Shown here in pieces: positions 9,132 through 17,773 of a stretch of 64,000 bases of DNA. A program made the translations under genes and the position numbers. The DNA is from Mucilaginibacter oryzae (GTDB lineage Bacteria; Bacteroidota; Bacteroidia; Sphingobacteriales; Sphingobacteriaceae), in assembly GCF_003148845.1 (NCBI RefSeq), contig NZ_QGHA01000002.1, positions 542,974 to 606,973 of the forward strand, written 5' to 3'. Every line of letters begins with the position of its first letter. Within the stretch, counting starts at the first letter, position 1. The notes beneath the pieces are model-generated. The model made no database searches. It saw only the letters and a list, made by a program, of their open reading frames with translations, and was not told the origin of the DNA.

Positions 9132-10075
9132 CGGAAGCCGGTGTAATACCAACCGTTCATAAGCGCATTTTGAAGCTGATGGGCAACCGCTTTGAAATAA
9201 GCGTAGTAAGCGATGATGAGCATTGGGCGTCGGGCCGTATTGACCTGGCTGTAGCCGAAATAAGCCGGATAGAAAAATTGCTCACCACCTTTAGCCCGGA
9301 TAGTCAAACCAATCAAATTAATGCCGCCGCAGGCATAAAGCCGGTAAGAGTGGACGCGGAGGTGTTTCAGCTTATTCATCGTGCGCTGAAAATATCCGCG
9401 CTTACCCAGGGGGCCTTTGATATTACCTACGGATCAATTGATAAAAGCCTGTGGAACTTTGATGTAAACATGAAAAGTTTACCGGATGCCGAAACCGCGC
9501 GTAATGCGGTGCGGCTGATCAATTATAAAAACGTGCTTTTGGATACTGAAAGCCTCACGGTGATGCTTAAAGAAAAAGGTATGCGCATTGGTTTTGGCGG
9601 GATAGGGAAGGGGTATGCCGCCGACCGTGCAAAAGCTGTTTTACAGCAAAATGGTGTAAACAGCGGGATTGTAAATGCAGCCGGCGACCTCACCACCTGG
9701 GGAACGCAACCTAACGGTAAGCCATGGACCATAGCCATTGCAGACCCCGACAGGCAATTGACACCGTTTTCAACCCTAAACATCAGTAATATGGCCATTG
9801 CCACATCCGGTAACTATGAAAAGTACGCTGTAATAAATGGTAAAAAATATTCCCATACCATCGACCCTAAAACAGGCCTCCCGGTAAGCGGCATTAAAAG
9901 CGTGAGTATTATTTGCCCGAGCGCAGAATTTGCCGACGCTATGGCGACACCGGTAACCGTAATGGGGGTAAGGGTAGGACTGGATCTGGTCAATCAACTC
10001 CAACAACTTGCCTGCGTCATCATCGACGACAACAACCGTCTTTACACCTCTAAAAATATCAACGTTAAAAATTAA
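9128..10075 (+). CDS. apbE: FAD:protein FMN transferase ApbE
   Basis: ApbE-family enzyme, which transfers FMN from FAD to a Ser/Thr of exported flavoproteins. Visible family features are GNRFEISVV near residue 20, GGIGKGYAADRA at about 157-168, NAAGDLTTWG near 183, YSHTIDPKTGLPVSG at about 240-254 and the metal/FAD region EFADAMATPVTVMG near 265-280. No classical signal peptide is evident, so it is either cytoplasmic or has an atypical leader. None of the neighbouring proteins shows the usual [S/T]GAT acceptor motif by eye, so its target is either elsewhere or uses a different site. Overlaps the thioredoxin gene by 4 bp. Confidence 0.92.
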   Translation: MTEAGVIPTVHKRILKLMGNRFEISVVSDDEHWASGRIDLAVAEISRIEKLLTTFSPDSQTNQINAAAGIKPVRVDAEVFQLIHRALKISALTQGAFDITYGSIDKSLWNFDVNMKSLPDAETARNAVRLINYKNVLLDTESLTVMLKEKGMRIGFGGIGKGYAADRAKAVLQQNGVNSGIVNAAGDLTTWGTQPNGKPWTIAIADPDRQLTPFSTLNISNMAIATSGNYEKYAVINGKKYSHTIDPKTGLPVSGIKSVSIICPSAEFADAMATPVTVMGVRVGLDLVNQLQQLACVIIDDNNRLYTSKNINVKN

Positions 10076-10078
10076 TAC

Positions 10079-10306
10079 ATGAAAAAAGTACCCCTGCTTA
10101 AATTGATGCTGGTGAGTAGCTTACCGGCAATTGGTCTGTCGTCCTGCACTTCGGTAAAGGCTTATCAAAAAAACCGTCTTAATGACGCGGAAATGGAACT
10201 ATCGGCCCGTAAATCGCAAAAGTTTGAGCAAAGTTTCCAGTTGTACCGCGAAGGCGGCTCGGGCGCGAATGGCGGAAAAAGCGGCGGCGGCTGCGGATGT
10301 AATTAA
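10079..10306 (+). CDS. DUF4266 small lipoprotein with Gly-rich CGCN tail
   Basis: A 75-residue lipoprotein. The signal peptide ends in GLSSC, giving lipidated Cys23. The middle (AYQKNRLNDAEMELSARKSQKF) is the conserved DUF4266 core, and the tail is a Gly/Ser run ending GGGCGCN. DUF4266 genes recur beside ApbE and DUF3570 genes in Bacteroidota and some Proteobacteria (family knowledge). It lies 3 bp after apbE and 14 bp before the DUF3570 gene. Function unknown; the paired terminal cysteines could bind metal, form a disulfide handled by the upstream thioredoxin, or be modified. Confidence 0.85.
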   Translation: MKKVPLLKLMLVSSLPAIGLSSCTSVKAYQKNRLNDAEMELSARKSQKFEQSFQLYREGGSGANGGKSGGGCGCN

Positions 10307-10320
10307 AACAGCGGCCGGAA

Positions 10321-11544
10321 ATGAGAAAAATATATTTATGCGTTGCCGCCTTGTATTTAGGGATAGTTGCCGGGCATGCACAAACTAAAACCTTGCCCGC
10401 AAAAGATAGCAGCAATTATGAGGCACGGAAACTTAAAATTGATGAAATTAATATCATATCCGCTTATTACCACCAGGACGGTAACAACTCGGCAGTTACA
10501 GGCGGTATCGGTACCGAAAAGCTGACTGATTTTGCCAATACTTTCGATTTACAGTTATCTAAATATGGTATAGGGGGAAATAAGCACACTTTTACTTTTG
10601 AATTGGGTGTGGATCATTATACGTCCGCTTCTTCTGATAAGATCGACCCGTACAGCATTTCTTCAGCATCGAGGCAGGATACCCGGGTTTACCCTTCACT
10701 AAACTGGACGGTATCTAATGATAAAACGGGAAACGCGTTCGGCTTAACCGGGTCTTATTCGCACGAGTTCGATTACCAGTCGTTCGGAGGCGGGATCAAC
10801 CTCACAAGGGTATCAAAAGATAAAAACACACAGTTTGATTTTAAGGGACAGGTATTTCTTGATACCTGGAAAGTTATATTGCCGGTTGAATTAAGGCCGC
10901 CCGGATATGGTTCAGGTTCAGACCGCGACGGGCGGGGTAAGGTAGACCACAGCCCCCGCAATTCATTCAGTACGTCATTTGCAATTTCGCAGGTGTTAAG
11001 CACGCGCTTGCAGGCCCTGTTTATTGTGGAACCTTCGTATCAGCATGGTTTATTGGCCACAAAATATCAGCGCGATTATTTTACCGACGGATCTGAAAGG
11101 GTTGAAAACCTACCCGGTAGCCGATATAAACTTCCCATCGCGGTAAGGTTCAATTATTTCCTTGACGATCATTTTGTGATCAGGACGTTTTACAGGTACT
11201 ACCTGGACAACTGGGGGATCAGGGCGCATACCGCCGAGTTGGAAATACCAGTAAAGCTAACCTCGTTTGTATCGGTAAGCCCTTATTACAGGTATAACAA
11301 CCAGCGGGGAACGCGCTATTTCGCGCCGTACGGGCAACATGATCCAAGGGCCATTTATTACACCAGCGATTACGATCTGTCGACATTGCACAGCAGCTTT
11401 GTGGGTGCCAACATCAGATTATCGCCGCCTACTGGAGTGTTTGGATGGCAGCATTTCAATTCGCTGGAGATCAGGGCCGGACATTACATGCGCTCCACCG
11501 GATTAAATTCAAATATTGTAACTTTAGCAATGAAGTTTAAATAG
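10321..11544 (+). CDS. DUF3570 outer-membrane beta-barrel protein
   Basis: Exported protein of 407 aa with signal peptide MRKIYLCVAALYLGIVAGHAQ. The rest is rich in alternating aromatic/polar strands (FDLQLSKYGI, HTFTFELGVDHYT, YYRYNNQRGTRYF) and ends LAMKFK, as expected of an outer-membrane barrel. It matches the DUF3570 family, which co-occurs with DUF4266 and ApbE. An opening dimension or cargo cannot be read from sequence. It sits between the DUF4266 gene and a VIT-type metal transporter (6 bp gap), so a porin-like role in metal or small-molecule movement is plausible but inferred. Confidence 0.85.
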   Translation: MRKIYLCVAALYLGIVAGHAQTKTLPAKDSSNYEARKLKIDEINIISAYYHQDGNNSAVTGGIGTEKLTDFANTFDLQLSKYGIGGNKHTFTFELGVDHYTSASSDKIDPYSISSASRQDTRVYPSLNWTVSNDKTGNAFGLTGSYSHEFDYQSFGGGINLTRVSKDKNTQFDFKGQVFLDTWKVILPVELRPPGYGSGSDRDGRGKVDHSPRNSFSTSFAISQVLSTRLQALFIVEPSYQHGLLATKYQRDYFTDGSERVENLPGSRYKLPIAVRFNYFLDDHFVIRTFYRYYLDNWGIRAHTAELEIPVKLTSFVSVSPYYRYNNQRGTRYFAPYGQHDPRAIYYTSDYDLSTLHSSFVGANIRLSPPTGVFGWQHFNSLEIRAGHYMRSTGLNSNIVTLAMKFK

Positions 11545-11550
11545 ACTAAT

Positions 11551-12237
11551 ATGCATCGTGAACACCATGTAACAAGTTCAGAAACCATCAGGGATATCGT
11601 TATCGGTATGTCTGATGGTTTAACAGTACCTTTCGCACTGGCGGCGGGGCTAAGCGGGGCGGTAAGCTCATCGTCGCTGGTGGTTACTGCCGGTATTGCC
11701 GAAATAGTAGCCGGATCTATCGCCATGGGCCTTGGCGGATATCTTGCCGGGCGAACAGAAGTTGACCATTACCGATCTGAATTGAAGCGCGAATACGATG
11801 AAGTTGAGCGCGTGCCCGAACAGGAAAAAACAGAGGTAAAGGAAGTATTTGCAGGTTTCGGGCTTTCCAAACAACTCCAGGACCAAATTGCAGATGAACT
11901 GGCAAAGGACAAAAAGCAATGGGTTGAATTTATGATGCGTTATGAGCTTGGCCTGGAAGAACCCAATGCAAACCGGGCTACCCGCAGTGCCATAACCATA
12001 GGCATATCATATATTGTGGGCGGAATAATCCCGCTTTCGCCCTATATTATTATTAAGGAAGCGCAGGAGGCCCTGCTGTACTCCTGCGCAGTAACCATCA
12101 TTTGCCTGTTTATTTTCGGTTACTTTAAAAGTAAAATGACCGGGCAGCCTGCCTTAAGCGGTGCATTAAAGGTGGTGGTAATTGGGGCGCTTGCAGCAGG
12201 GGCCGCGTTTATTATGGCAAAGCTGATTACCGGATAA
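11551..12237 (+). CDS. VIT1/CCC1-family iron/manganese transporter
   Basis: Inner-membrane Fe(II)/Mn(II) transporter of the vacuolar iron transporter family. The first helix holds the family signature IRDIVIGMSDGLTVPFALAAG, helix 2 has IAEIVAGSIAMGLGGYLAGR, a charged cytoplasmic metal-binding loop (about residues 70-135, rich in Glu) follows, and three more helices close the protein. The 228 aa length is typical. It starts 6 bp after the DUF3570 stop, so it is almost surely co-transcribed. Family members usually move metal out of the cytosol, which could supply or detoxify iron for the exported redox proteins upstream. Confidence 0.9.
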   Translation: MHREHHVTSSETIRDIVIGMSDGLTVPFALAAGLSGAVSSSSLVVTAGIAEIVAGSIAMGLGGYLAGRTEVDHYRSELKREYDEVERVPEQEKTEVKEVFAGFGLSKQLQDQIADELAKDKKQWVEFMMRYELGLEEPNANRATRSAITIGISYIVGGIIPLSPYIIIKEAQEALLYSCAVTIICLFIFGYFKSKMTGQPALSGALKVVVIGALAAGAAFIMAKLITG

Positions 12238-12329
12238 CAAAAATGATTAGCTGTGGAATAACTTTCAACCGGTTTAAAAAATATGGTATATACGGCTTAA
12301 AAATTTTTACAAGAATTGTTACGAATTAT

Positions 12330-12416
12330 CGAATTACACTAATGCTTTAATAATAGAAAAATGACCATTCGTGTAATTCGTTTAAATTGTGTATGACCTA
12401 AATATAATTCGTGTGA
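12330..12416. repeat. Inverted CGAATTACAC/GTGTAATTCG repeats between convergent genes
   Basis: CGAATTACAC (12330-12339) is perfectly inverted as GTGTAATTCG (12371-12380), and a related TAATTCGTGTGAATTT follows at about 12405. The element fills the gap between the convergent VIT and cytochrome b genes and may end transcription from both sides. Similar TTCGTGTAATTCG strings are scattered in other Bacteroidota intergenic regions (from memory). Confidence 0.6.
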
Positions 12417-12462
12417 ATTTTTTTTTCAAACAACACTCATTGTTTTAATTTTTCCGGCTTGA

Positions 12463-13122
12463 TTAACTTTTACCGCCGTTTATCATATCCGAAACAATAC
12501 CCTTTTCGTTTTTTCGCTCGGCCAGAAATACGCCGCCGAGGTGCGCGACTATAAACGCTATAATGAGGTACATGCAAAACCCATGTACCTCTTTAACGCT
12601 GTGCCTTATAGATTTGAAAGGCGCTAACAGGTCTTCAAACGCGAGGAATAAGCCGGTTACGGCCATTATAATAAGTACGATGTAGAATGCTGCGTAAGCG
12701 GTTTTCACCATCAGCCTGTGTTTCACCAGTTCGCGCTCTTTCCTGGTGGAGTGAAACTGGATATAGAGTTTTTTAATCCGGCGGATAAATTTCTGATCAG
12801 CCAACTGAAAAAACTCCAGCAGGAGCCTGAAAAGCAACAATGCCGCCAATACATAACCAAACCAGGTATGTACAGCCCAAACGCTATCGCCAAGCGCATG
12901 TGCAACTGAGCCTGACTGATTGTCTGTTATGGTATCGCCCTGGTTTTTAAGTTCAGTTTTAACCAAATTTGATATCGTGTGCCTGTCGGTGATGGTAGCG
13001 TTGATCAAAACAGTTATTAATGAGCCGCTGATAACGATGGTATTAGCCCAATGCCATAAGCGCAACGGAGCAGAATACACGCGGTGAGTGGATTCTACGT
13101 GATCTGGTTGTATTGTTGCCAT
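12463..13122 (-). CDS. Cytochrome b561-like di-haem membrane protein
   Basis: Four-helix membrane protein of the cytochrome b561/Ni-Fe hydrogenase cytochrome b group. Candidate haem ligands are His in PLRLWHWANT (about residue 24), His in VWAVHTWFGYVLA (about 85) and His residues in EVHGFCMYLIIAFIVAHLGG (about 180 and 195). Hydrophobic segments fall near 28-45, 85-105, 135-160 and 180-205. It would pass electrons between a quinone and a periplasmic partner that is not adjacent. It is divergent from the OmpR/HK pair, which may control it. Length 219 aa is normal. Confidence 0.8.
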   Translation of the reverse strand: MATIQPDHVESTHRVYSAPLRLWHWANTIVISGSLITVLINATITDRHTISNLVKTELKNQGDTITDNQSGSVAHALGDSVWAVHTWFGYVLAALLLFRLLLEFFQLADQKFIRRIKKLYIQFHSTRKERELVKHRLMVKTAYAAFYIVLIIMAVTGLFLAFEDLLAPFKSIRHSVKEVHGFCMYLIIAFIVAHLGGVFLAERKNEKGIVSDMINGGKS

Positions 13123-13256
13123 AATTTGTAACCGGGATGGATTTGTTATAACCTTGTTTAAAAAGTTTTGTAAATTAACTGATGATTTTGAAGTAAGTCT
13201 GTAGTTTGTACTTCAGCTTCTCTTCAGTTTCGGTATTTAAATTTGATTAAAAAACT

Positions 13257-13931
13257 TTGAAAATCCTGGTAATAGAAGACGAGCGAGGTTTACGCGAAAA
13301 CATTACAAGTTATTTGAATGTAGACGGTAATATCTGCGAAAGCTGCAATGCGCTTACACCGGCGCTGCAAAAACTTTCTGATTATGATTACGATTGCATT
13401 CTACTGGATATCGGGCTGCCCGATGGTGAGGGATTTGGCGTACTTGAATACCTGAGCAGCAGCCAAAAAAACGAGGCTGTTTTAATCATATCAGCCCGAA
13501 ATTCGCTTGATGATAAATTAAAAGGCCTTAATATAGGTGCCGACGATTACCTGACAAAACCCTTTCATTTAGCGGAGTTAAAAGCACGGTTGATGGCCAT
13601 ACACCGGCGGAAAGCATTTAATACCGGCAATAAATTGGTTTTTAATGAAATTTCGATCGATATGCAGGGCCGAACTGTTGAAATTAATCAGACCCCGATC
13701 ACCCTTACCCGGAAGGAGTATGATATGCTACTTTATTTTATAGCGAACAAAGGAAAAGTAATTTCAAAAAATGCCATTGCCGAACATTTGTGGGGGGATG
13801 AAATGGATATGTATGATAGCTTTGATTTTATATACACCCATATCAAAAACCTGAGGAAGAAAATATTGGAAGCAGGCGGAAAGGACTATTTGCAATCCAT
13901 ATATGGTATGGGCTATAAATTTACTGATTAA
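13257..13931 (+). CDS. OmpR-family response regulator (TTG start)
   Basis: Response regulator with an N-terminal receiver (acidic pocket IEDE at 6-9, phospho-acceptor Asp51 in LLDIGLPDG, Lys in DDYLTKPFH) and a C-terminal winged-helix Trans_reg_C domain (LTRKEYDMLLYF, IYTHIKNLRKKI, IYGMGYKF). Translation must begin at the TTG at 13257: an in-frame TAA lies only 9 nt upstream and the product MKILVIEDE is the normal N-terminus. Its stop overlaps the kinase start (TAATG, 13929-13933). Genes controlled are unknown; the divergent cytochrome b gene is a candidate. Confidence 0.93.
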   Translation: MKILVIEDERGLRENITSYLNVDGNICESCNALTPALQKLSDYDYDCILLDIGLPDGEGFGVLEYLSSSQKNEAVLIISARNSLDDKLKGLNIGADDYLTKPFHLAELKARLMAIHRRKAFNTGNKLVFNEISIDMQGRTVEINQTPITLTRKEYDMLLYFIANKGKVISKNAIAEHLWGDEMDMYDSFDFIYTHIKNLRKKILEAGGKDYLQSIYGMGYKFTD

Positions 13932-15184
13932 TGAAGCTATCGCAGCATTATACCAGGACAAGCGTTTACATCTCCCTTACTGTTTTAGTGATAGGAGCGG
14001 TTATTTACTACTTTGCCATAAGCTACATTGGCAAACAGCAACTGGATAGGGCGTTGCAGCAACAGCTGACAGAAGCTGAAGAATACATCAGGAGCAATAA
14101 AGGTGACCCGCAGCAATATGACCTTGACCGTGACCACGCTGTATTTGTAAAAACCAATGCGCAATTACCGTTTACCAGGCGATTTTTTGATACCACTTAT
14201 TTTAACCCCAAAGAGCAGAAAAGGGAAGCAGGCAGGGCGGTAGAAGATTTGGTGAAATTAGGCGAAAGTAACTATAAGGTGGTGATCACAGTATCGCGCA
14301 CAGATCAAAAACACCTTATCGAATTAATTTCTGTTATCACGCTGGCATTGCTGGTTGGTTTACTTGCGGTACTTTTTGTAACCAATAAATACATGCTGAA
14401 CGGTTTGTGGAAGCCATTTCAGCTTACCCTGAATGAAATTAAACAGTTTAACATTGCTGATGTTGACCAGTTTCAGGGCAAACCAAGCAAAGTTGACGAG
14501 TTTACCGAGCTTAATGAGGCAATAAGGGAAATGTCGTTAAGGGTAAATCATGATTACCTTAGCCTGAAGCAGTTTACCGAAAACGCCTCGCACGAAATGA
14601 TGACGCCGCTGGCAGTGGTTACCACAAAACTCGACACCCTTATACAAGATGAAACATTGAGTGCCGCGCAGCTGGGGCAAATCGCCGACATTTACAGTTC
14701 GGTAAATAAGTCGAGCCGCCTTAATCAGTCGTTATTGCTATTATCCAAACTGGAAAACAAAATGGTTAACGAGGAGGAGGTAATCAGTGTTGAAAAGGTG
14801 ATTGAAACAAAAATATTCCAGTTCCATGAACTTTTGCAAAACAAGGAAATTACAATTGAACATACGCTTACGCCCAGGCAAATTAAAGCCAGTAAGTACC
14901 TCGTTGATATTTTATTAAACAATCTTTTCAGCAATGCCATCCGGCACAATGTACCGGGAGGGCGCGTACTTATTGATCTTACAGTCAACCAGCTTTCGGT
15001 AAAAAACACCGGCACAGCAATTGCATTGAACACGCAGCAGATTTTTGAGCGTTTTCAAAAAGGGAAGGATTCGCAGGGAACAGGTTTGGGCTTAACCCTG
15101 GTGAAAAATATTTGCCAGTTGTACGGTTATTCCATCCAATATGAGTACGAACCGGGTTGGCATAAATTCGTAGTTACTTTTTAG
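13931..15184 (+). CDS. Two-component sensor histidine kinase
   Basis: Inner-membrane sensor kinase, partner of the preceding regulator (1-nt overlap). Two membrane helices (about residues 11-31 and 131-155) flank a periplasmic domain of about 100 residues. A HAMP-like linker follows, then HisKA with FTENASHEMMTPLAVV (His221) and HATPase_c with N-box LLNNLFSNAIRHN and G2 GTGLGLTLVKN. The G1 box is weak (NTGTAIALN, no DxGxG), seen in some kinases of this group. The 417 aa length is standard. The ligand cannot be read from the sequence; CusS/QseC-like kinases are the nearest architecture. Confidence 0.92.
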   Translation: MKLSQHYTRTSVYISLTVLVIGAVIYYFAISYIGKQQLDRALQQQLTEAEEYIRSNKGDPQQYDLDRDHAVFVKTNAQLPFTRRFFDTTYFNPKEQKREAGRAVEDLVKLGESNYKVVITVSRTDQKHLIELISVITLALLVGLLAVLFVTNKYMLNGLWKPFQLTLNEIKQFNIADVDQFQGKPSKVDEFTELNEAIREMSLRVNHDYLSLKQFTENASHEMMTPLAVVTTKLDTLIQDETLSAAQLGQIADIYSSVNKSSRLNQSLLLLSKLENKMVNEEEVISVEKVIETKIFQFHELLQNKEITIEHTLTPRQIKASKYLVDILLNNLFSNAIRHNVPGGRVLIDLTVNQLSVKNTGTAIALNTQQIFERFQKGKDSQGTGLGLTLVKNICQLYGYSIQYEYEPGWHKFVVTF

Positions 15185-15376
15185 TGTTTCGTAAAATCTT
15201 AATTCCTACCTGTATAGCTACGGTTTACTTTATTTCGTAAAAAAACGATATTTAAAAAGATTTATCCGGAGATGATTTTTGCAAATATTTGACTTCAAAC
15301 TGCTTAACAATTGGTCCGCTTTTGGTGTTATTGTAAAAGACAGAACTACATACATCTAACAAAACACCTCAAAAAC

Positions 15377-17116
15377 ATGGCAAAAAAAGTAGCCGAACAA
15401 CTGGTTGATACGCTGCTGCAGGCAGGTATAAAACGCATTTACGCCATCACCGGCGATAGTTTGAACGAATTGAACGATGCGGTGCGTCGTAAACCCGAGC
15501 TGAAATGGATTCATGTACGTAATGAAGAAGCCGGTGCCTTCGCCGCCTCGGCCGATGCGCAACTGAGTGGTTTAGCCTGTTGCGCGGGTAGCAGCGGCCC
15601 CGGTCACGTACATTTGGTAAATGGTTTGTACGATGCCCACCGCGCAGGCGCGCCGGTATTGGCTATCGCCTCAACCTGCGCCACCAAAGAATTTGGCAGC
15701 GGCTATTTCCAGGAAACCAACACCATCAAGCTTTTTGATGATTGCAGCTACTACAACCAGGTGGCCGCCAATAATAAACAGGTGCCCCGCATGACGCAGG
15801 CAGCCATTCAAACGGCTATACAACGTAAAGGAGTCGGGGTATTAGGCTTCCCGGGGGATGTAGCCGGTGAGGATGCCGTAGAAATAGAATCGTCGGTTAA
15901 CAACTTCTTTTGCAAGGCCAATATTACCCCCGTACAACAGGAGTTGGAGCAACTGGCCGAATTGATAAACCGTCATCATAAAATATGCATTTTTGGCGGT
16001 ATAGGCTGCGAAGATGCGCACGATGAGGTTGTGGAGCTGGCGGCTTTGCTGAAAGCCACGGTTGGTTACTCTTTCCGCGGAAAGATGTTTTTGGAGCATG
16101 ATAACCCCTACGAAGTTGGTATGACCGGCTTACTCGGCTTGCCGGCCGCTTACCATGCCATGCACGAAAGCGACCTCGTTATACTTCTGGGGACCGACTT
16201 TCCGTATACCCAGTTTTATCCGCAGGATAAAAAAATAGTGCAGGTAGATATCAGGCCCGAAAACCTGGGCCGGAGGGCAAAACTGCACCAGGGACTTTAT
16301 GGCGATATCAAATCAACCGTTAAAGCCCTATTGCCATTGCTGGATGAGAAAACAGACCGCAGTTTCCTGGACGCGCAGCTGCACGTGCACGCAAAAGTAA
16401 AAGCTCAGCAGGAAGCTTATATTAAGGATTGGGGTAAGCAGGATGCTATCCATCCGGAAGCGCTTGCCTCCCTTATCGATAAATACGCATCGGCCGATGC
16501 TGTTTTTACCTGCGATACGGGCATGTGCAATGTCTGGAGCGCGAGGCATATCAAAGCCAATGGCAAACGATCAATGATCGGCTCATTTGTGCATGGCTCA
16601 ATGGCTAACGCCATGCCGCATGCCATTGGCGCAGCGCTGGCCTGCCCCGAAAGGCAGGTAGTGGCCATGTGCGGCGATGGTGGAATTTCGATGTTATTGG
16701 GCGACCTTGCTACTGTAAAACAGTACAATCTCCCTATCAAGATTATTGTATTTAACAACCGGGCACTGGGAATGGTGAAACTGGAGATGGAGGTGATGGG
16801 TATACCTGATTATGAGGTAGATATGCAAAACCCCAATTTTACCCTTGTTGCCGAAGCGATGGGCATAAAAGGCATCACCATTAATGATCCTGCCGATCTT
16901 GAAAAAGGCATCAGCGAGGCTTTTGCGTTCGATGGCCCGGTGCTGGTTAACGTTTTAACGGACGGTACCGCCCTTGCAATGCCGCCGCACATCGAACTGA
17001 AAATGGTTAAAGGCATGGCTGTTTCCATGACAAAAATGATGCTTGGTGGCAAGTTTGATGAAGTGCTTGCTACGGTGAAAGGAAATTATAAGCACTTGCC
17101 GGAGATTTTTGATTAA
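15377..17116 (+). CDS. poxB: Pyruvate:quinone oxidoreductase / pyruvate oxidase (ThDP-dependent)
   Basis: Thiamine-diphosphate and FAD enzyme that decarboxylates pyruvate to acetate and passes electrons to quinone. The start at 15377 gives MAKKVAEQLVDTLLQAGIKRIYAITGDSLNEL, the standard N-terminus; a longer reading from 15311 has no support. The catalytic Glu is in HVRNEEAGAFAAS (about residue 50), the FAD domain is in the middle, and the ThDP/Mg motif runs from MCGDGGISMLLGD to NNRALGMVK at about 435-465. At 579 aa it is close to E. coli PoxB (572). A strong hairpin with a T-run ends the transcript at 17141-17194. Single-gene unit; related acetolactate synthases are less likely. Confidence 0.88.
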   Translation: MAKKVAEQLVDTLLQAGIKRIYAITGDSLNELNDAVRRKPELKWIHVRNEEAGAFAASADAQLSGLACCAGSSGPGHVHLVNGLYDAHRAGAPVLAIASTCATKEFGSGYFQETNTIKLFDDCSYYNQVAANNKQVPRMTQAAIQTAIQRKGVGVLGFPGDVAGEDAVEIESSVNNFFCKANITPVQQELEQLAELINRHHKICIFGGIGCEDAHDEVVELAALLKATVGYSFRGKMFLEHDNPYEVGMTGLLGLPAAYHAMHESDLVILLGTDFPYTQFYPQDKKIVQVDIRPENLGRRAKLHQGLYGDIKSTVKALLPLLDEKTDRSFLDAQLHVHAKVKAQQEAYIKDWGKQDAIHPEALASLIDKYASADAVFTCDTGMCNVWSARHIKANGKRSMIGSFVHGSMANAMPHAIGAALACPERQVVAMCGDGGISMLLGDLATVKQYNLPIKIIVFNNRALGMVKLEMEVMGIPDYEVDMQNPNFTLVAEAMGIKGITINDPADLEKGISEAFAFDGPVLVNVLTDGTALAMPPHIELKMVKGMAVSMTKMMLGGKFDEVLATVKGNYKHLPEIFD

Positions 17117-17140
17117 AAATATCTCGCATAAGTAGCAATT

Positions 17141-17194
17141 GACCGGATTACCTGATTGTTTCCTGTGGGGGGAATGTTGTAATCCGGTCTTTTT
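17141..17194 (+). terminator. Intrinsic terminator after poxB
   Basis: GACCGGATTAC (17141-17151) pairs perfectly over 11 bp with GTAATCCGGTC (17179-17189) and is followed by TTTTT. The loop is 27 nt, long for a terminator but the stem is strong. Confidence 0.75.
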
Positions 17195-17263
17195 ATAAAT
17201 TTTATAGGGTAAGAAACGCTTCTTGTTGAAGGTCGGTCAATATCTGTCACTGCGGCTTGATGG

Positions 17264-17746
17264 TTATTTTATTGGTGGTGAAGTGATTTTTTTGACCAGG
17301 CCTGTTACCAGGTTAGCGATAAAAAATAACTGGGCAACTATCGCGGCTATAAATAAGTAGCCTTCAAAATTTATCCATTGCATCTGCTTTTTAAAGTCTG
17401 CAAGCGCATCATGGCTGTGCGCTGAGGCTGTTATCCCAAGCTGATGTGAGGTGGTTAAGATACCAAACGCACTGAAAGTTATTATGGTACTTGATATGTG
17501 CAGCCAGCTAAGCGCTTTTACAGGTAACAAACTATTACCAACTAAATAAATTATCCAGTAAAGCAATAGGGCTAAGGCAATGCCCCCGAATAAAATGGTA
17601 TATGAAATTACATAATAAGTATCCTGCAGGTTGATATCGATCTGGCCGGAATAATTGAAAAACGAACAAATAAGCAAAATTACGGCTGCAAATAACAGCA
17701 AATGCTGCGGCCTGCCATGGGCAGGTATTGAAAATTTAGCTTTCAC
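17264..17746 (-). CDS. Small four-helix membrane protein with a COX1-like segment
   Basis: 160 aa, four predicted membrane helices (about 18-32, 48-75, 82-105, 128-152). The segment DINLQDTYYVISYTILFGG (about residues 36-54) resembles the helix X region of haem-copper oxidase subunit I (DxxLHDTYFVVAHFHYV), but the His ligands (HFH) are replaced by SYT, so it cannot bind haem in that way. Unknown function, not a full oxidase subunit. It precedes nothing on its strand and follows the cupin gene by 27 bp, so the two may be co-transcribed. Confidence 0.65.
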   Translation of the reverse strand: MKAKFSIPAHGRPQHLLLFAAVILLICSFFNYSGQIDINLQDTYYVISYTILFGGIALALLLYWIIYLVGNSLLPVKALSWLHISSTIITFSAFGILTTSHQLGITASAHSHDALADFKKQMQWINFEGYLFIAAIVAQLFFIANLVTGLVKKITSPPIK

Positions 17747-17773
17747 AATTAGTTATACAAATAATTGGGCCGT

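Noticed and set aside
10240..10303. SGAN in the DUF4266 tail as an ApbE flavinylation site
   Set aside because: The usual acceptor core is [S/T]GA[T/S] with an upstream Asp; here the modified residue position is Asn, so it cannot be called a site.
15311..15376. 22-residue extension of PoxB
   Set aside because: ATG 15377 gives the family N-terminus; the extension has no similarity and no start signal.
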